Source: a bacterium
GTDB taxonomy: Bacteria; Desulfobacterota; Desulfocorpusculales; Desulfocorpusculum
Assembly: GCA_037481695.1 (NCBI GenBank)
Contig: JBBFLE010000021.1
Coordinates: 1-54,659 of the forward strand
Length of the DNA stretch: 54,659 bases
Direction of reading: 5' to 3'
Below the pieces are notes generated by a model. The model had not been told where the DNA came from. It ran no database searches and was given only the letters and a program-made list of their open reading frames with translations. This document shows positions 34,802 to 43,837 of this stretch, piece after piece; position 1 is the stretch's first letter, and each line of letters starts with the position of its first letter. A program made the translations under genes and the position numbers.

Positions 34802-35317
34802 ATGGAGCCTACCACTTGCTACGCAATGTCCTCAGGAGCCAGGAGGCATTCGGTTCCCAGTTGCCGGCAAGGGCAGTTTGAAAGCTCTGGGGGTTTTACC
34901 CTCATCGAGTTGATGGTTGTCATAGCCATCCTGGGTATTTTGGCTGCGTTGGTGGCCCCCTCTATCATAGGCAGGAAAGAAGATGCCATGAGGGCAGCTG
35001 CCAAGACCCAAATCAAGAACTTCGAACAGGCCTTGAAGCTCTTTTACGTGGACAACGGTTTCTACCCCTCTACCGAGCAGGGGCTCAATGCCTTGGTGGA
35101 GAAGCCCAGCATAGGACGCATTCCAGCGCGCTGGAGGGAGGGGGGCTACCTTGAGAGCAAGACCGTGCCCAAGGATCCCTGGGGCCATCCCTATGTTTAC
35201 ATATCCCCAGGGATCCACAACCGTGACTTCGATATCATTTCCTACGGAGCCGACGGTCAAGAGGGCGGGGAAGGAAAAGATGCGGACATCCAGAGCTGGG
35301 CCCTGGAGGAGAATTGA
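34802..35317 (+). CDS. gspG: Major pseudopilin GspG
   Basis: A 171-residue major pseudopilin of the T2SS. The prepilin-peptidase site is GG/FTLIELMVV, with Glu5 of the mature protein. The leader of ~31 residues before the site is unusually long. The C-terminal half shows the GspG calcium-site region (YVDNGFYPSTEQGLNAL, KDPWGHPY, DFDIISYGADGQEGGEGKDADI). AAGGAGG precedes the ATG. A peptidase (PilD/GspO) is needed but is not in the window. Confidence 0.96.
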   Translation: MEPTTCYAMSSGARRHSVPSCRQGQFESSGGFTLIELMVVIAILGILAALVAPSIIGRKEDAMRAAAKTQIKNFEQALKLFYVDNGFYPSTEQGLNALVEKPSIGRIPARWREGGYLESKTVPKDPWGHPYVYISPGIHNRDFDIISYGADGQEGGEGKDADIQSWALEEN

Positions 35318-35822
35318 AGGAGGTTTCACCCTCTTGGAGGTGACAGTGGTGGCCTCCTTGGCTGCCCTGGTTATAGTGCTGGCCCTGCCCAGACTTCAAG
35401 GGTTCCTGAGGCCGGATATGGATAGGGATGTCAGGGGGGAATTGGAGAATCTATTGGCCGCTGTCAGACAAGAGGCTGCATTGGGTAGAGTTCCCATGGC
35501 AGTCCTCTTTGATCTGAGGGAGGGCACTTACCGCTCGGCTGCAGTAGCCCCGGATGGCTCGCTGGAGCTTCAAAACGACCCCGTAGGCTGGCTGGGAAGG
35601 CTACCCAAGGGTGTGCGTTTCCAGGATATTTCCACCCCTAGGCAGGAACAAGTCCAGCAAGGACAGTGTGCAGTCGTGGCTTGGCCCACCGGGTGGGTAG
35701 ATCCTGCCACCATTCACCTCTTGGATGAAACCGGCAGGCCTTACACCATGCTCATTGAACCCCTCTCGGGCATGGTCAAGTTGGAAGAGGGTTACCTGGT
35801 AAGGAGGAAGGCTCCTCTGTGA
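35280..35822 (+). CDS. gspH: Minor pseudopilin GspH
   Basis: A 180-residue minor pseudopilin. The prepilin site is GG/FTLLEVTVV after a ~15-residue leader, followed by the hydrophobic helix and a beta-rich C-terminus (VPMAVLFDLREGTYR, TIHLLDETGRPY). ATG 35280 is preceded by AAGGAA and lies inside the last 38 bases of gspG, an unusually long overlap that makes coupled translation likely. Confidence 0.88.
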   Translation: MRTSRAGPWRRIEGGFTLLEVTVVASLAALVIVLALPRLQGFLRPDMDRDVRGELENLLAAVRQEAALGRVPMAVLFDLREGTYRSAAVAPDGSLELQNDPVGWLGRLPKGVRFQDISTPRQEQVQQGQCAVVAWPTGWVDPATIHLLDETGRPYTMLIEPLSGMVKLEEGYLVRRKAPL

Positions 35823-36265
35823 GCCCATACAATCGTTTGTGGAAGCTCAAAGTTTATCCGAGCCGCCTGGGAGGATCTTCAAGGCCCTCTAAACATTTGA
35901 TCCTGCAGACTGGGTTCACTCTCTTGGAGGTCACCCTCTCATTGGCTGTGCTTGCCCTGGCCCTGACTGCTCTGTCCACACTTCAGGCCAGGAATCTGAC
36001 CCTCACCGCTGAGGACAAACTCCTGACCGAGGCCACCTTGGCCGGACGTGACCTCCTCACCAGGATCCAGACCGGCCAGATCCCCCTGCAGGATCTGGAA
36101 GGAGACCTGGGAGAAGATCATCCTGGCTGGCGCTGGAGCCTTCGTTTGGAGGACCTGGGTACAGAAGGCCTGGCGCGCATGGAAATGACCCTTTTCAAAC
36201 CAGAGATGCCACCTGAAAGGGCTGTGAGGTTCTGGTTGGTGGTTTATAAGAAGCCTTTGCCATGA
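35819..36265 (+). CDS. gspI: Minor pseudopilin GspI
   Basis: A 148-residue minor pseudopilin. The prepilin cut site is TG/FTLLEVTLSLAV with Glu5 of the mature chain. The C-terminal part (WRWSLRLEDLG, RMEMTLF) resembles the T2SSI domain. It starts with GTG overlapping the gspH stop (GTGA). GspI is the core of the tip complex GspI-J-K, whose genes follow in this order. Confidence 0.88.
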   Translation: MSPYNRLWKLKVYPSRLGGSSRPSKHLILQTGFTLLEVTLSLAVLALALTALSTLQARNLTLTAEDKLLTEATLAGRDLLTRIQTGQIPLQDLEGDLGEDHPGWRWSLRLEDLGTEGLARMEMTLFKPEMPPERAVRFWLVVYKKPLP

Positions 36266-37119
36266 ACATAAGGGTCTTCACAGAAGCCTGGCAGAGAAAA
36301 CTGGGTAGGCTCTCCCTTTTCCGGGGTGAGCAAGGCCTTGGGGAGGGCAGGATGTGCAGGCCTGGGAAAAGGCAAGCCGGATTCACCCTTCTTGAGATCT
36401 TTGTGGCCATGTCACTGCTTTTGGTGGTTTTGGCAACAGTTTACAGTAGCTTCCAGGTGCATGTGAGCACCATGGAGAGAGCCATCCAGGTTCATCGCCT
36501 GAACCAGGTGGCTCGTATAAGCCTTTCCATGTTGGCTAGAGACCTGCAAAGGATCTTCTGGCCCGTGTTGTCGGCTCAGGAGGCTTTGGAGCTCTTTGAG
36601 GAAGATGAAGAAGAACTGGAGGAAGAGCTTGAAAAAATAGGGCCTGTGGACATGGAAAGCCTGGAAGATCAAGAGCTCTATTTCCTGGTTCAGCCCATCC
36701 AGGAAGCAGGCAGGCCATGGTACAGGATGATCTTTCTTTCCCAGAGCATACCTGGTGGCCTGCTGCCGGATCAGTATCCATGGGTCCACGCCGTGGAATA
36801 CCGCCTGGCCAAAGACCAGGATACAGGCAGGCCTGTGTTGGTTCGCAGGGAAGATCCGGCCCCCACCCGCGACATCCTTTCAGGGGGGGAGGAGTGGGCT
36901 CTTTCCGAGGCGGTGGTGGCCTTTGAGGTCTTATGTTTGAGCCCAACAGGAGAGCTGGTCCCCCAATGGGACTCGCGCGTCACCCGCACTTTGCCTGCAG
37001 CGGTTCTGGTGAAACTCTGGGTCCAAGACCCAGCGGATCCAGGCCAGGAGCCTGCGCTTTATACTTTGAGGGTGTCCTTGCCTCCATCCCCAGAACTCCC
37101 CGGCTCGGAGAGCCCATGA
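36262..37119 (+). CDS. gspJ: Minor pseudopilin GspJ
   Basis: A 285-residue minor pseudopilin with a ~40-residue leader and prepilin site AG/FTLLEIFVAMSLLLVV. The C-terminal region has the family pattern RMIFLSQSIPGG, AVEYRLAKDQDTGRPVLVRRE. An acidic insert (EEDEEELEEELEKIG, residues ~115-130) is not typical. It overlaps gspI by ATGA. Confidence 0.87.
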   Translation: MNIRVFTEAWQRKLGRLSLFRGEQGLGEGRMCRPGKRQAGFTLLEIFVAMSLLLVVLATVYSSFQVHVSTMERAIQVHRLNQVARISLSMLARDLQRIFWPVLSAQEALELFEEDEEELEEELEKIGPVDMESLEDQELYFLVQPIQEAGRPWYRMIFLSQSIPGGLLPDQYPWVHAVEYRLAKDQDTGRPVLVRREDPAPTRDILSGGEEWALSEAVVAFEVLCLSPTGELVPQWDSRVTRTLPAAVLVKLWVQDPADPGQEPALYTLRVSLPPSPELPGSESP

Positions 37120-38078
37120 AAAAGAGCAATGCCCAAAGAGACTCTGGCATGGCTCTGGTAGTGAGCCTTATGATCATCCTGTTGCTGGCAGTTCTGGTGC
37201 ATCGCTTTACATTTACTAGCAGGGTCCAGGTGGCTGCAGCAGCCAATCTCAGGGATCAATTCCAGGCAGAATGCATGGCTCTCTCGGGTCTGGAGGCAGC
37301 CATGGCAGTGCTGGCCATGGATGACACTGAGGAGGTGGATCACTTGGGGGAACCCTGGGCTCTCTTTAGAGGCAGCCCTGAGCTCTCACTTCCAGAAACT
37401 GAAGAAGGCGGATTCCTGGTATGGATCCAGGACGAGAACTCAAAGATAAACCTGAACCGTATAGTGGGCAAAGATGGCACCACAACCGATATGTTCATCA
37501 GAAGGCAGTTGGACAGACTCCTGAGTTTCTTCGGAGTTCCTTCAGATATGCGGGACTCCTTGTTGGATTGCCTGGAGGACTGGATCGACTCCGATGATCT
37601 CCAGAAGCTCAATGGTGCCGAGGACCAATACTACATGTCTCTGGAGAGGCCCTACCATGCTGCCAACAGACCCCTTAGGACAGTGGGAGAGCTGTACCTG
37701 GTAAAGGGGTGGCAGGAGGTATTGGAAGTGAAGCTGGAAAGCGGAGTCAAGATAACCGACTTGCTAACTGTGAACCCCACAGGAGGACGTATCAATGTTA
37801 ATACGGCCTCTGCCTTGGTGCTCCAAAGCCTTTCCCCTGAGATAGATGACTCTACTGCCTTGCAGGTCATAGCCCTTCGTGAAGAAGCTCCCCTGGCTGG
37901 CCCTCAGCTTCTTCCACCGCCTTTTAGAAGAGGTGGGGTCTCCACACACATCCAGTTCTCTGGTAGCCTGTTTCTAATTCAAAGCCAGGGCCTTTTCCGA
38001 AGGGCCGTGTCCAACGCACAGATGGTTGTGGCCAGGGGAGTCCAGCAATGGAAGGTCCTGGCCAGGAGGATAGAGTGA
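37116..38078 (+). CDS. gspK: Minor pseudopilin GspK
   Basis: A 320-residue tip pseudopilin. The N-terminal hydrophobic helix is preceded by a short leader (SGMALVVSLMIILLL) and lacks the Glu5 seen in G-J, as usual for GspK. The large C-terminal part has DENSKINLNRI, DCLEDWIDSDDL and the VNPTGGRINVNTASALVLQSLSP segment, a helix-hairpin-helix-like feature of the family. It starts in an ATGA overlap with gspJ; the longer open frame over gspJ is not used. Confidence 0.92.
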   Translation: MKKSNAQRDSGMALVVSLMIILLLAVLVHRFTFTSRVQVAAAANLRDQFQAECMALSGLEAAMAVLAMDDTEEVDHLGEPWALFRGSPELSLPETEEGGFLVWIQDENSKINLNRIVGKDGTTTDMFIRRQLDRLLSFFGVPSDMRDSLLDCLEDWIDSDDLQKLNGAEDQYYMSLERPYHAANRPLRTVGELYLVKGWQEVLEVKLESGVKITDLLTVNPTGGRINVNTASALVLQSLSPEIDDSTALQVIALREEAPLAGPQLLPPPFRRGGVSTHIQFSGSLFLIQSQGLFRRAVSNAQMVVARGVQQWKVLARRIE

Positions 38079-39520
38079 TGTGGGCCAGAAGAATCCTGGG
38101 GCTCGATCTTGGGACTTCCTCAGCCAAGGTGGTCCAGCTGACTATATCCCCCAAGGGAAAGCCCTTTGTGGCCAGGGCAGCCCTGGTGGAGGACAGGGCT
38201 GAACTGGCCTCTCTCCTTTCGGATAAACAGTGGAGAAGGCCATCGGATCCCATTCATGCAGCTCTACCCTCGGACAGGGTGATCCACAGGCCTCTGAGCC
38301 TGCCCTTCAAAGATTCCAGCAAGATTATCCAGGCCCTGCCTTACGAGTTGGAAGGTGAAGTTCCCTTTGCAGCAGAAGATATGGTTGCCGCCTTTTTCCC
38401 CCAGGGCCCATTCCGTCAGGAGTCCGGCCAGCCCTTGCTGGCCATGGCCGTGCCCAGGCAATCAATTCAGTCCCGACTCCAGGAACTAGGCGAGCTGGGC
38501 GTGGACCCCTGTGTGCTGGAGCCTGACGCTGCGGCCTTGGCCCGTTTGGTGCTTTGTTCGGGGCTGGAAGCATCTGGAGGCTTCGTTGTGATGGAAACAG
38601 GAGCCTCCAAGACCAACCTGCTATTCTTTCAGGAGGGATCCCTCAAGACCCTAAGATCAATACCCAGAGGAATGGCCGGCCAGGAAGGTGGCCTCCAACA
38701 GGAGCTGATCCTGGAGCTGGAACGCACTTTCTTGGCGTTTCAGAGCCGTGGGAAGGCTCAAGGGCTTCAAGCCCTTTATCTGTGTGGAGGAATTGTTCAG
38801 GACCCAAAAGCTATGGAACAGATCAGGGAGCGATGGAGGCTCCCTGTGGTGGTTTTGGACACATTGCCCGGATGGACTTCTCAGACCTCCATGGAGCAGG
38901 CAGTTTCTCCCAGCAGATTTGCCACAGCCTTGGGGCTGGCGCTTTACGGGCTGAACAAGGCCACCATGGGCTCCAACCTGCGCCTGGGAGAATTCCATTA
39001 CAGGCCTGGAATGGCTGCCATGAAGGGCAGGATCTTAGTTGCTGCAGCTCTAGTGAGTGCAGCTCTGGGGCTTGGCATTGCTGATATTGAAACCAAGGTG
39101 AGCCTCAGGCAAAAGCAACTATACGCTCTGCAGCAAGAAACCCGCGGGCTTTTTCGTCAAGCCTTTCCAGAGGTGACCCAAGTCGTGGATCCAGTGCTCC
39201 AGATGCAGCGGCTCTTGGAGGAAAGAAAGGCAAAGCATCTCAATTTCCTCTCACAGGACCCCAGAACCACGGTGCTGGAGCTCTTGAGGGAGATCAGCGT
39301 GAGGGAGCAGGCCCGCACATTGCGCATCACGGAGTTGGACATCTCGGGGGAGAATGTAAATATTAGGGGCGAAGCCACAGCCTATGACGTCATAGAGAAG
39401 GCCAAAGACCATTGGTCTGCTTCTCCTCTGCTGGATGCTGTGGAGGTGAAAAACGCCAAGAAGAATCCCAAGAGCCAACTATGGGATTTCCAGTGCAGTG
39501 CACGAAGGAAAGTCTCATGA
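38078..39520 (+). CDS. gspL: T2SS assembly protein GspL (PilM-like actin fold)
   Basis: A 480-residue protein. The N-terminal ~300 residues are an actin-like cytoplasmic domain (ILGLDLGTSSAKVVQL, GFVVMETGASKTNLLFF, ALYLCGGI) that in the family binds GspE. One membrane helix lies near residue 320 (ILVAAALVSAALGLGIA), and a periplasmic ferredoxin-like domain ends the protein. It starts by TGATG overlap with gspK, with AGGAGG upstream. The presence of GspL implies that a GspE exists elsewhere in the genome. Confidence 0.88.
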   Translation: MWARRILGLDLGTSSAKVVQLTISPKGKPFVARAALVEDRAELASLLSDKQWRRPSDPIHAALPSDRVIHRPLSLPFKDSSKIIQALPYELEGEVPFAAEDMVAAFFPQGPFRQESGQPLLAMAVPRQSIQSRLQELGELGVDPCVLEPDAAALARLVLCSGLEASGGFVVMETGASKTNLLFFQEGSLKTLRSIPRGMAGQEGGLQQELILELERTFLAFQSRGKAQGLQALYLCGGIVQDPKAMEQIRERWRLPVVVLDTLPGWTSQTSMEQAVSPSRFATALGLALYGLNKATMGSNLRLGEFHYRPGMAAMKGRILVAAALVSAALGLGIADIETKVSLRQKQLYALQQETRGLFRQAFPEVTQVVDPVLQMQRLLEERKAKHLNFLSQDPRTTVLELLREISVREQARTLRITELDISGENVNIRGEATAYDVIEKAKDHWSASPLLDAVEVKNAKKNPKSQLWDFQCSARRKVS

Positions 39521-40173
39521 TCAACAAAACCCTCGGCAGACTCAACAAAAGGGACTTGAGGGCCTTGTCGGCCGGAGCAGGGGTCTTGGCCATTGCCATG
39601 TTGATGTTTTTATGGCTTCTGCCCAGCCTGGAAAAGATTCGCCGCCTGGACAGAGCCATCGCCATGGAAACCAAGAAGTTGGAGCAGGTGAGAGAACTCC
39701 ACCAGGCTGTATCGGAGTTAAACGAACAAGAAGTCAAACTCCAGGAGCAGATAAGGCGTAGAACCACAGAGAGCTTTTCCGTGGCGTCTGTGGTGGAGGC
39801 CCTGGCAAGGGATTCTGGATTGATGGAGCAGGTTCAGTACCTCAAGCCGGAGCAGGGTAAACCCTCAGATCAGTTCAGAGAAGCCCTCGTTTCCTTGAAA
39901 ATAGTTGAAATCACCCCGGCTCAACTGGTGGACTTTCTATACCGCCTGGAATCCTCAGAGAGGATCCTGAGGGTCAGAAACCTGCAACTGAGACAAAATC
40001 CCAAGGAGGCTGGGAGATTGGATGCCACATTGACCGTCTTCACATTGCTTCCAGCCTCGGCCCCAGCCAGGCCCCCCCAGGAAGCCAAGGAATCACAGGC
40101 CTTGGAAGCAGCCCCCGAAAGTGAGCTGCAGGCTCCGGAGAATGTCCCGGGCCAGACGGACAAGCCCAAATGA
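39517..40173 (+). CDS. gspM: T2SS assembly protein GspM (PilO-like)
   Basis: A 218-residue membrane protein: short cytoplasmic N-terminus, one membrane helix (residues ~19-36, VLAIAMLMFLWLLPSL), a coiled coil, and a periplasmic ferredoxin-like domain, the layout of GspM/PilO. It pairs with GspL in the inner-membrane platform. A ~35-residue Pro/Ala/Glu-rich tail ends it. It begins in an ATGA overlap with gspL, with GAAGGAA upstream. Confidence 0.82.
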   Translation: MINKTLGRLNKRDLRALSAGAGVLAIAMLMFLWLLPSLEKIRRLDRAIAMETKKLEQVRELHQAVSELNEQEVKLQEQIRRRTTESFSVASVVEALARDSGLMEQVQYLKPEQGKPSDQFREALVSLKIVEITPAQLVDFLYRLESSERILRVRNLQLRQNPKEAGRLDATLTVFTLLPASAPARPPQEAKESQALEAAPESELQAPENVPGQTDKPK

Positions 40174-40292
40174 AGCTCCAGAAGAAGAATTCAGCCCAGC
40201 GCATTGCACGGGCCAAGCCCGAAGAATCGGCCAGGATGAGCCCCCCTTGGGGCCTGCTTTTCAAAGCCCCCTTGCCTTCTTTGGTCATCTGA
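40170..40292 (+). CDS. Small ORF coupled to gspM, 40 residues
   Basis: ATG overlaps the gspM stop (ATGA), and the frame runs 40 codons to TGA, four bases before the next gene. The product is basic at the N-terminus (KLQKKNSAQRIARAK) with a short hydrophobic end (WGLLFKAPLPSLVI). GspN or GspC would be expected in such a place, but nothing resembles them. It could be a truncated gspN-like gene, a small coupled protein, or chance. Confidence 0.35.
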   Translation: MKLQKKNSAQRIARAKPEESARMSPPWGLLFKAPLPSLVI

Positions 40293-40296
40293 TTCC

Positions 40297-40869
40297 ATGA
40301 GCGAGCAACCCATCATGCAGGCACCAAAGGCATTGGAACACTTAGAAAGGCTCTTGGAGGAGTTCAAGAAGGCGGCTTCAAGCTGTGCCTCCTGCGGGGC
40401 CCCGGCCGCAGCTCTTCTTTTCATGCTGAGCGCATCTGAATTCCTGGCACTATATTGGGCAGGAAGCAGAAGAACTGCCGGGCAGAGAGGCTCCAGGGCA
40501 CTTCAGGATTTTCTCAGGAATTATTTTCCCCGGTTCAACAGTGGAGCCAAGGATTCCAAGGGTCATTATTTCAAGGTCAGAATCCCCTTGCTGAGGCAAC
40601 AAGGTAAAGCGGCCAAGAAACTGAAATTGCCCTCTGCTTTGGTCCACCTTTTTCGCCGGGGTGTTATCGAAGACCTGGTGGCTCCTGGGGCAAAAGCCCA
40701 GCACAGCTGCGTGATCATGGGACAGGGTAGATGGGGTTTCCAGATAGAGCCCCAGCTTTTCCAACTGGACTTCATGGATTCCATGGACGCCTTGCTTGCT
40801 GATATAAGGGAAAACCCTGTACTCATGACAAGGTTCTTGAGAAGGTTCAACCACCTGCATGGGTGGTAG
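40297..40869 (+). CDS. Hypothetical protein, possibly HEPN-like
   Basis: A 190-residue soluble protein I do not recognise with certainty. It starts with a helical segment (LEHLERLLEEFKKAASSC), then LSASEFLALYWAGSR, LQDFLRNYFPRFN and ALVHLFRRGVIEDLVAPGAK. The last two recall a group of HEPN-like hypothetical proteins with an FRxGLVH motif, but the key arginine order differs here (LVHLFRRG). It is placed tightly behind the gsp genes (four bases after the small ORF), so it may be cotranscribed. Confidence 0.6.
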   Translation: MSEQPIMQAPKALEHLERLLEEFKKAASSCASCGAPAAALLFMLSASEFLALYWAGSRRTAGQRGSRALQDFLRNYFPRFNSGAKDSKGHYFKVRIPLLRQQGKAAKKLKLPSALVHLFRRGVIEDLVAPGAKAQHSCVIMGQGRWGFQIEPQLFQLDFMDSMDALLADIRENPVLMTRFLRRFNHLHGW

Positions 40870-40982
40870 TCTGCCTGGACCGCCAATACCAGCTCTTCAT
40901 GCGGCTTCCAGGTCTTGGGCAACTGGCATGGAAACGGTCCAATGGTCTTGAGCCTGGCCGGATATGGGAAGGCAAGACAGGG

Positions 40983-41894
40983 ATGATTCTCATTGTTTTG
41001 GGAGCAGGGATTGTTGCCATAAGCTGGTCGGCGATTTTTGTCAGGCTCTGCGAGGCCCCGGCCATGGTGATAGCCTCTTATCGGTTGGCGCTTTCTGTTT
41101 TTATGTTAACACCACTTTGGTTACTGGCCAGGTCCAAAGGGCCGGCAGTTTCCAACAGCAAGGAAATGAAATGGGTATTGCTTTCCGGATTTTGCCTGGC
41201 TTTGCACTTCTTGGCCTGGATAGAGGCTGTCCAGAGGGCTCCGGTGGCCATAGCAGTTACCTTATCCTCGACACACCCCATAATGGTGGGCCTTCTTTCC
41301 AGGCTCTTTTTGATGGAGCCCTTTGGGGTATGGAGAGCACTGGGGGCATCACTGGCAGTGGTAGGTGCAGCGGGCATTGCCTGGGAGACCAAAACCCAGG
41401 GGGTTCAAGGGATCGCAGGATACCTCTTGGCCCTGGGAGCAGCCTTCTTTTTTTCTGCATACATGATGCTGGGCCGAAAGCTACGGCCCAAGATGCAACT
41501 CATGGAATACCTTTTCTTCACGTACGGCTCAGCAGCCCTATGGCTTGTTATTGCCATGGGTTTGAGCGGATTACCCTTCACTGGTTACTCCCCCAGGACC
41601 TACCTCATGTTTGCATTGCTTGCCTTGGTCCCTACGGCCATAGGCCATTCCTGTCTGAACTGGGCCCTGAGGCATGTTTCAGCCACCTTGGTGGCGGTAA
41701 GTGTGCTGGGTGAACCCCTGGGAGCTTCATTTTTGGCATGGGCTTTCTTGGAGGAAAAGATAACCTTGTGGAGGATGGTGTTTGGCGCTCTGGTCCTGGG
41801 CGGTATCTATGCAGCTTCCAAAGCAGAGACATGGGAGGCCTCTAGACTCTTCAGGAGACAATCAGCTGGCAAGGCCGTGGCCGAGCGGCCATGA
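40983..41894 (+). CDS. EamA/DMT-family transporter
   Basis: A 303-residue inner-membrane protein with ten predicted helices in two EamA repeats (VRLCEAPAMVIASYRLALS and GHSCLNWALRHVSATLVAVSVLGEPLGASFLAW). DMT transporters export amino acids or metabolites; the substrate is unknown. The start is at ATG 40983, where hydrophobicity begins; a longer frame from GTG 40863 overlaps the previous gene and adds a non-family segment. Confidence 0.85.
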   Translation: MILIVLGAGIVAISWSAIFVRLCEAPAMVIASYRLALSVFMLTPLWLLARSKGPAVSNSKEMKWVLLSGFCLALHFLAWIEAVQRAPVAIAVTLSSTHPIMVGLLSRLFLMEPFGVWRALGASLAVVGAAGIAWETKTQGVQGIAGYLLALGAAFFFSAYMMLGRKLRPKMQLMEYLFFTYGSAALWLVIAMGLSGLPFTGYSPRTYLMFALLALVPTAIGHSCLNWALRHVSATLVAVSVLGEPLGASFLAWAFLEEKITLWRMVFGALVLGGIYAASKAETWEASRLFRRQSAGKAVAERP

Positions 41895-42106
41895 GCAACA
41901 GCATCCGGGCAAGGCACCAGAGGTGCTGGTTTCTGGGCCGTTTTTGCCTGCCACAAGAAACTCTCCAGGGCCAGTTACTTTGGCAAATGATCCAAGTTAA
42001 AATAAGTCTGAGTCTCATAACTCTGTACACTTTTTGTGGGTAGGCTTGCACCTCAAGGAGCCAAAGAAAGCCTGGGAAAACTGGCTTTTTCAAAGGAGAG
42101 TAAAGA

Positions 42107-42643
42107 TTGAACAGAGCACCTATTGTTTCGGTGGTGGGTACCTCTGACAGCGGCAAGACGACCTTGCTGGAACGTTTGATCCCGGAGCTTAAGGCCAGGG
42201 GCTACAAAGTGGCGGTGGTCAAGCATGATGTGCATGGTTTCGAGATGGACAAGGAGGGCAAGGATTCCTGGAGGCTGAAGCGGGCCGGAGCAGATGCAAT
42301 CATAGTCTCCTCTCCCACTCGCATGGCCCTGATACAGGATGTGGAAAAGGATCACACCCTGGAAGAAATCAGAGAAAAACTCTGCCTGGATGTGGATCTC
42401 ATTCTTTCAGAGGGATACAAGCGTGACATTCATCCCAAAGTGGAGGTGTACAGAAAAGCCCACAGAAGGGAGCTGCTGTGCACCCGGGAAGATAACCTCC
42501 TGGCTGTGGCTTCGGATGTGAGCCTGGATGTGGGAGTGCCCTGCGTGGACATAGAGGATCCCAAGGCCCTGGCTGATCTCCTAGAGGATAAGATCCTAAG
42601 ACCCGCCTTTAGTGGATCCCAAGACACCCAAGCTGCAAGCTGA
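42107..42643 (+). CDS. mobB: Molybdopterin-guanine dinucleotide biosynthesis protein MobB
   Basis: A 178-residue P-loop GTPase-like protein that helps MobA attach GMP to molybdopterin. Walker A is GTSDSGKTTL, followed by VVKHDVHGFEMDKEGKDSWR (the MobB signature His and the KDSxR motif) and ILSEGYKRD. It starts with TTG, supported by AAAGGAG eight bases upstream. mobA follows after about 140 bases, suggesting joint function for molybdenum or tungsten oxidoreductases. Confidence 0.94.
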   Translation: MNRAPIVSVVGTSDSGKTTLLERLIPELKARGYKVAVVKHDVHGFEMDKEGKDSWRLKRAGADAIIVSSPTRMALIQDVEKDHTLEEIREKLCLDVDLILSEGYKRDIHPKVEVYRKAHRRELLCTREDNLLAVASDVSLDVGVPCVDIEDPKALADLLEDKILRPAFSGSQDTQAAS

Positions 42644-42786
42644 CCCGGATTGGTTTCCAGAGCTTAAGACATGAAAAGCCCAGTTTTCAAAGAATCACCT
42701 TCAGCTTTGAGCAGGGGGAGAGGCCTTGATGGGTCCCCCCATGAGAATGCTCTTAGCTTAAAAGGCTTCAAGGCTGGAGGAGATCC

Positions 42787-43389
42787 ATGACAGGAGTGAT
42801 TCTGGCCGGAGGGCAAAGCCGCCGCATGGGCACAGACAAGGCCCTGGTGGATTTTCAAGGCAAACCCATGATCCAATGGGTGGTGGATGCCCTGTCAAAG
42901 GTTTGTGATCCTGTTTTGATAGTGACCAACTCCCCCTCTCTCTACTGCTTCCTGGGCCTGGAGATGGTGGGGGATCTGTTTCCCGGCAGGGGTGCTCTGG
43001 CTGGGATCCACGCCGGGCTTTTTTTCTCAAGGGGAGAAAAGGCCTTTGTGGCAGGTTGCGACATGCCTCTTATTTGCCCAGAGCTGATACACCACATGGC
43101 CCAGGTGCCAGGGTCATGGGATGTACTGGTTCCTAAGGTGGGTGAGTATCTGGAACCTCTCCATGCTCTTTATTCAAGGCGTTGCCTGAGTTTTCTGGAA
43201 AGACTTCTGGTCTCTGGGGCCAGTAGAATACTGGATCTATATCCTCTGGTGCGGGTGAGGGTCTTTCAAGAGCAAGAGACCAGGAAGCTGGATCCCCAGC
43301 TTAGATCCCTCCTCAATGTGAACACCCCTGAAGACCTCACAAAGCTTAACTCCCTGAGGAGCCAAACCTCTCCAGTATCCTCTGGATGA
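42787..43389 (+). CDS. mobA: Molybdenum cofactor guanylyltransferase MobA
   Basis: A 200-residue nucleotidyltransferase that makes molybdopterin guanine dinucleotide from GTP and molybdopterin. The signature LAGGQSRRMGTDKAL is at the N-terminus, with FVAGCDMPLI (metal-binding Asp) and LNVNTPEDL near the end. GGAGG lies before the ATG. The last 44 bases overlap convergently with the opposing adenylyltransferase gene. Confidence 0.94.
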   Translation: MTGVILAGGQSRRMGTDKALVDFQGKPMIQWVVDALSKVCDPVLIVTNSPSLYCFLGLEMVGDLFPGRGALAGIHAGLFFSRGEKAFVAGCDMPLICPELIHHMAQVPGSWDVLVPKVGEYLEPLHALYSRRCLSFLERLLVSGASRILDLYPLVRVRVFQEQETRKLDPQLRSLLNVNTPEDLTKLNSLRSQTSPVSSG

Positions 43390-43837
43390 TCAAACTGGTT
43401 GAGATCATCGGCCTAAGTGGAATTGTTTTCACCTCCCCACCTTGGGATCTGACAGACTCAGCTCCCACGATGGATTCCTCGGCCCAATCCGCCCCCTTTA
43501 CCAGAACATGAGGTTTTAGGAGCTCTATGAGGTTCAAGGGATCCGGCTCCTCAAAGGGTATGACCATGTCCACACAAGCCAGGGCTGCCAAGACCAGGCA
43601 TCTCTCCTCAAGGCCAAAGACGGGTCTGCCTGGCCCCTTCAGGTTGCGAACCGATGAGTCCGAGTTTATGCCCACAGCCAGCAGATCCCCCATTTCTCTG
43701 GCCTTCTGCAAATATTCCACATGTCCAGCATGGAGGATATCAAAGCAACCATTGGTGAAAACAATCCTTTTCCCTTGTGCCTTGGCCCTCTCAACCATTT
43801 CCAGTGCCTCTGTCAGATCCAGTATCTTTTGTCTCAA
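43346..43837 (-). CDS. HldE C-terminal-type heptose-1-phosphate adenylyltransferase (RfaE2)
   Basis: A 163-residue cytidylyltransferase-fold protein. The family motifs are FTNGCFDILHAGHVEYL (HxGH), VGINSDSSVRNLKG and LVKGADWAEESIVGAE. Its size corresponds to the stand-alone adenylyltransferase (RfaE2, the C-terminal half of HldE) that makes ADP-heptose for lipopolysaccharide core. The separate kinase is not in the window. It starts with TTG supported by GGAGGAAAG, and its 3' end overlaps mobA by 44 bases. Confidence 0.9.
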   Translation of the reverse strand: MRQKILDLTEALEMVERAKAQGKRIVFTNGCFDILHAGHVEYLQKAREMGDLLAVGINSDSSVRNLKGPGRPVFGLEERCLVLAALACVDMVIPFEEPDPLNLIELLKPHVLVKGADWAEESIVGAESVRSQGGEVKTIPLRPMISTSLIIQRILERFGSSGS

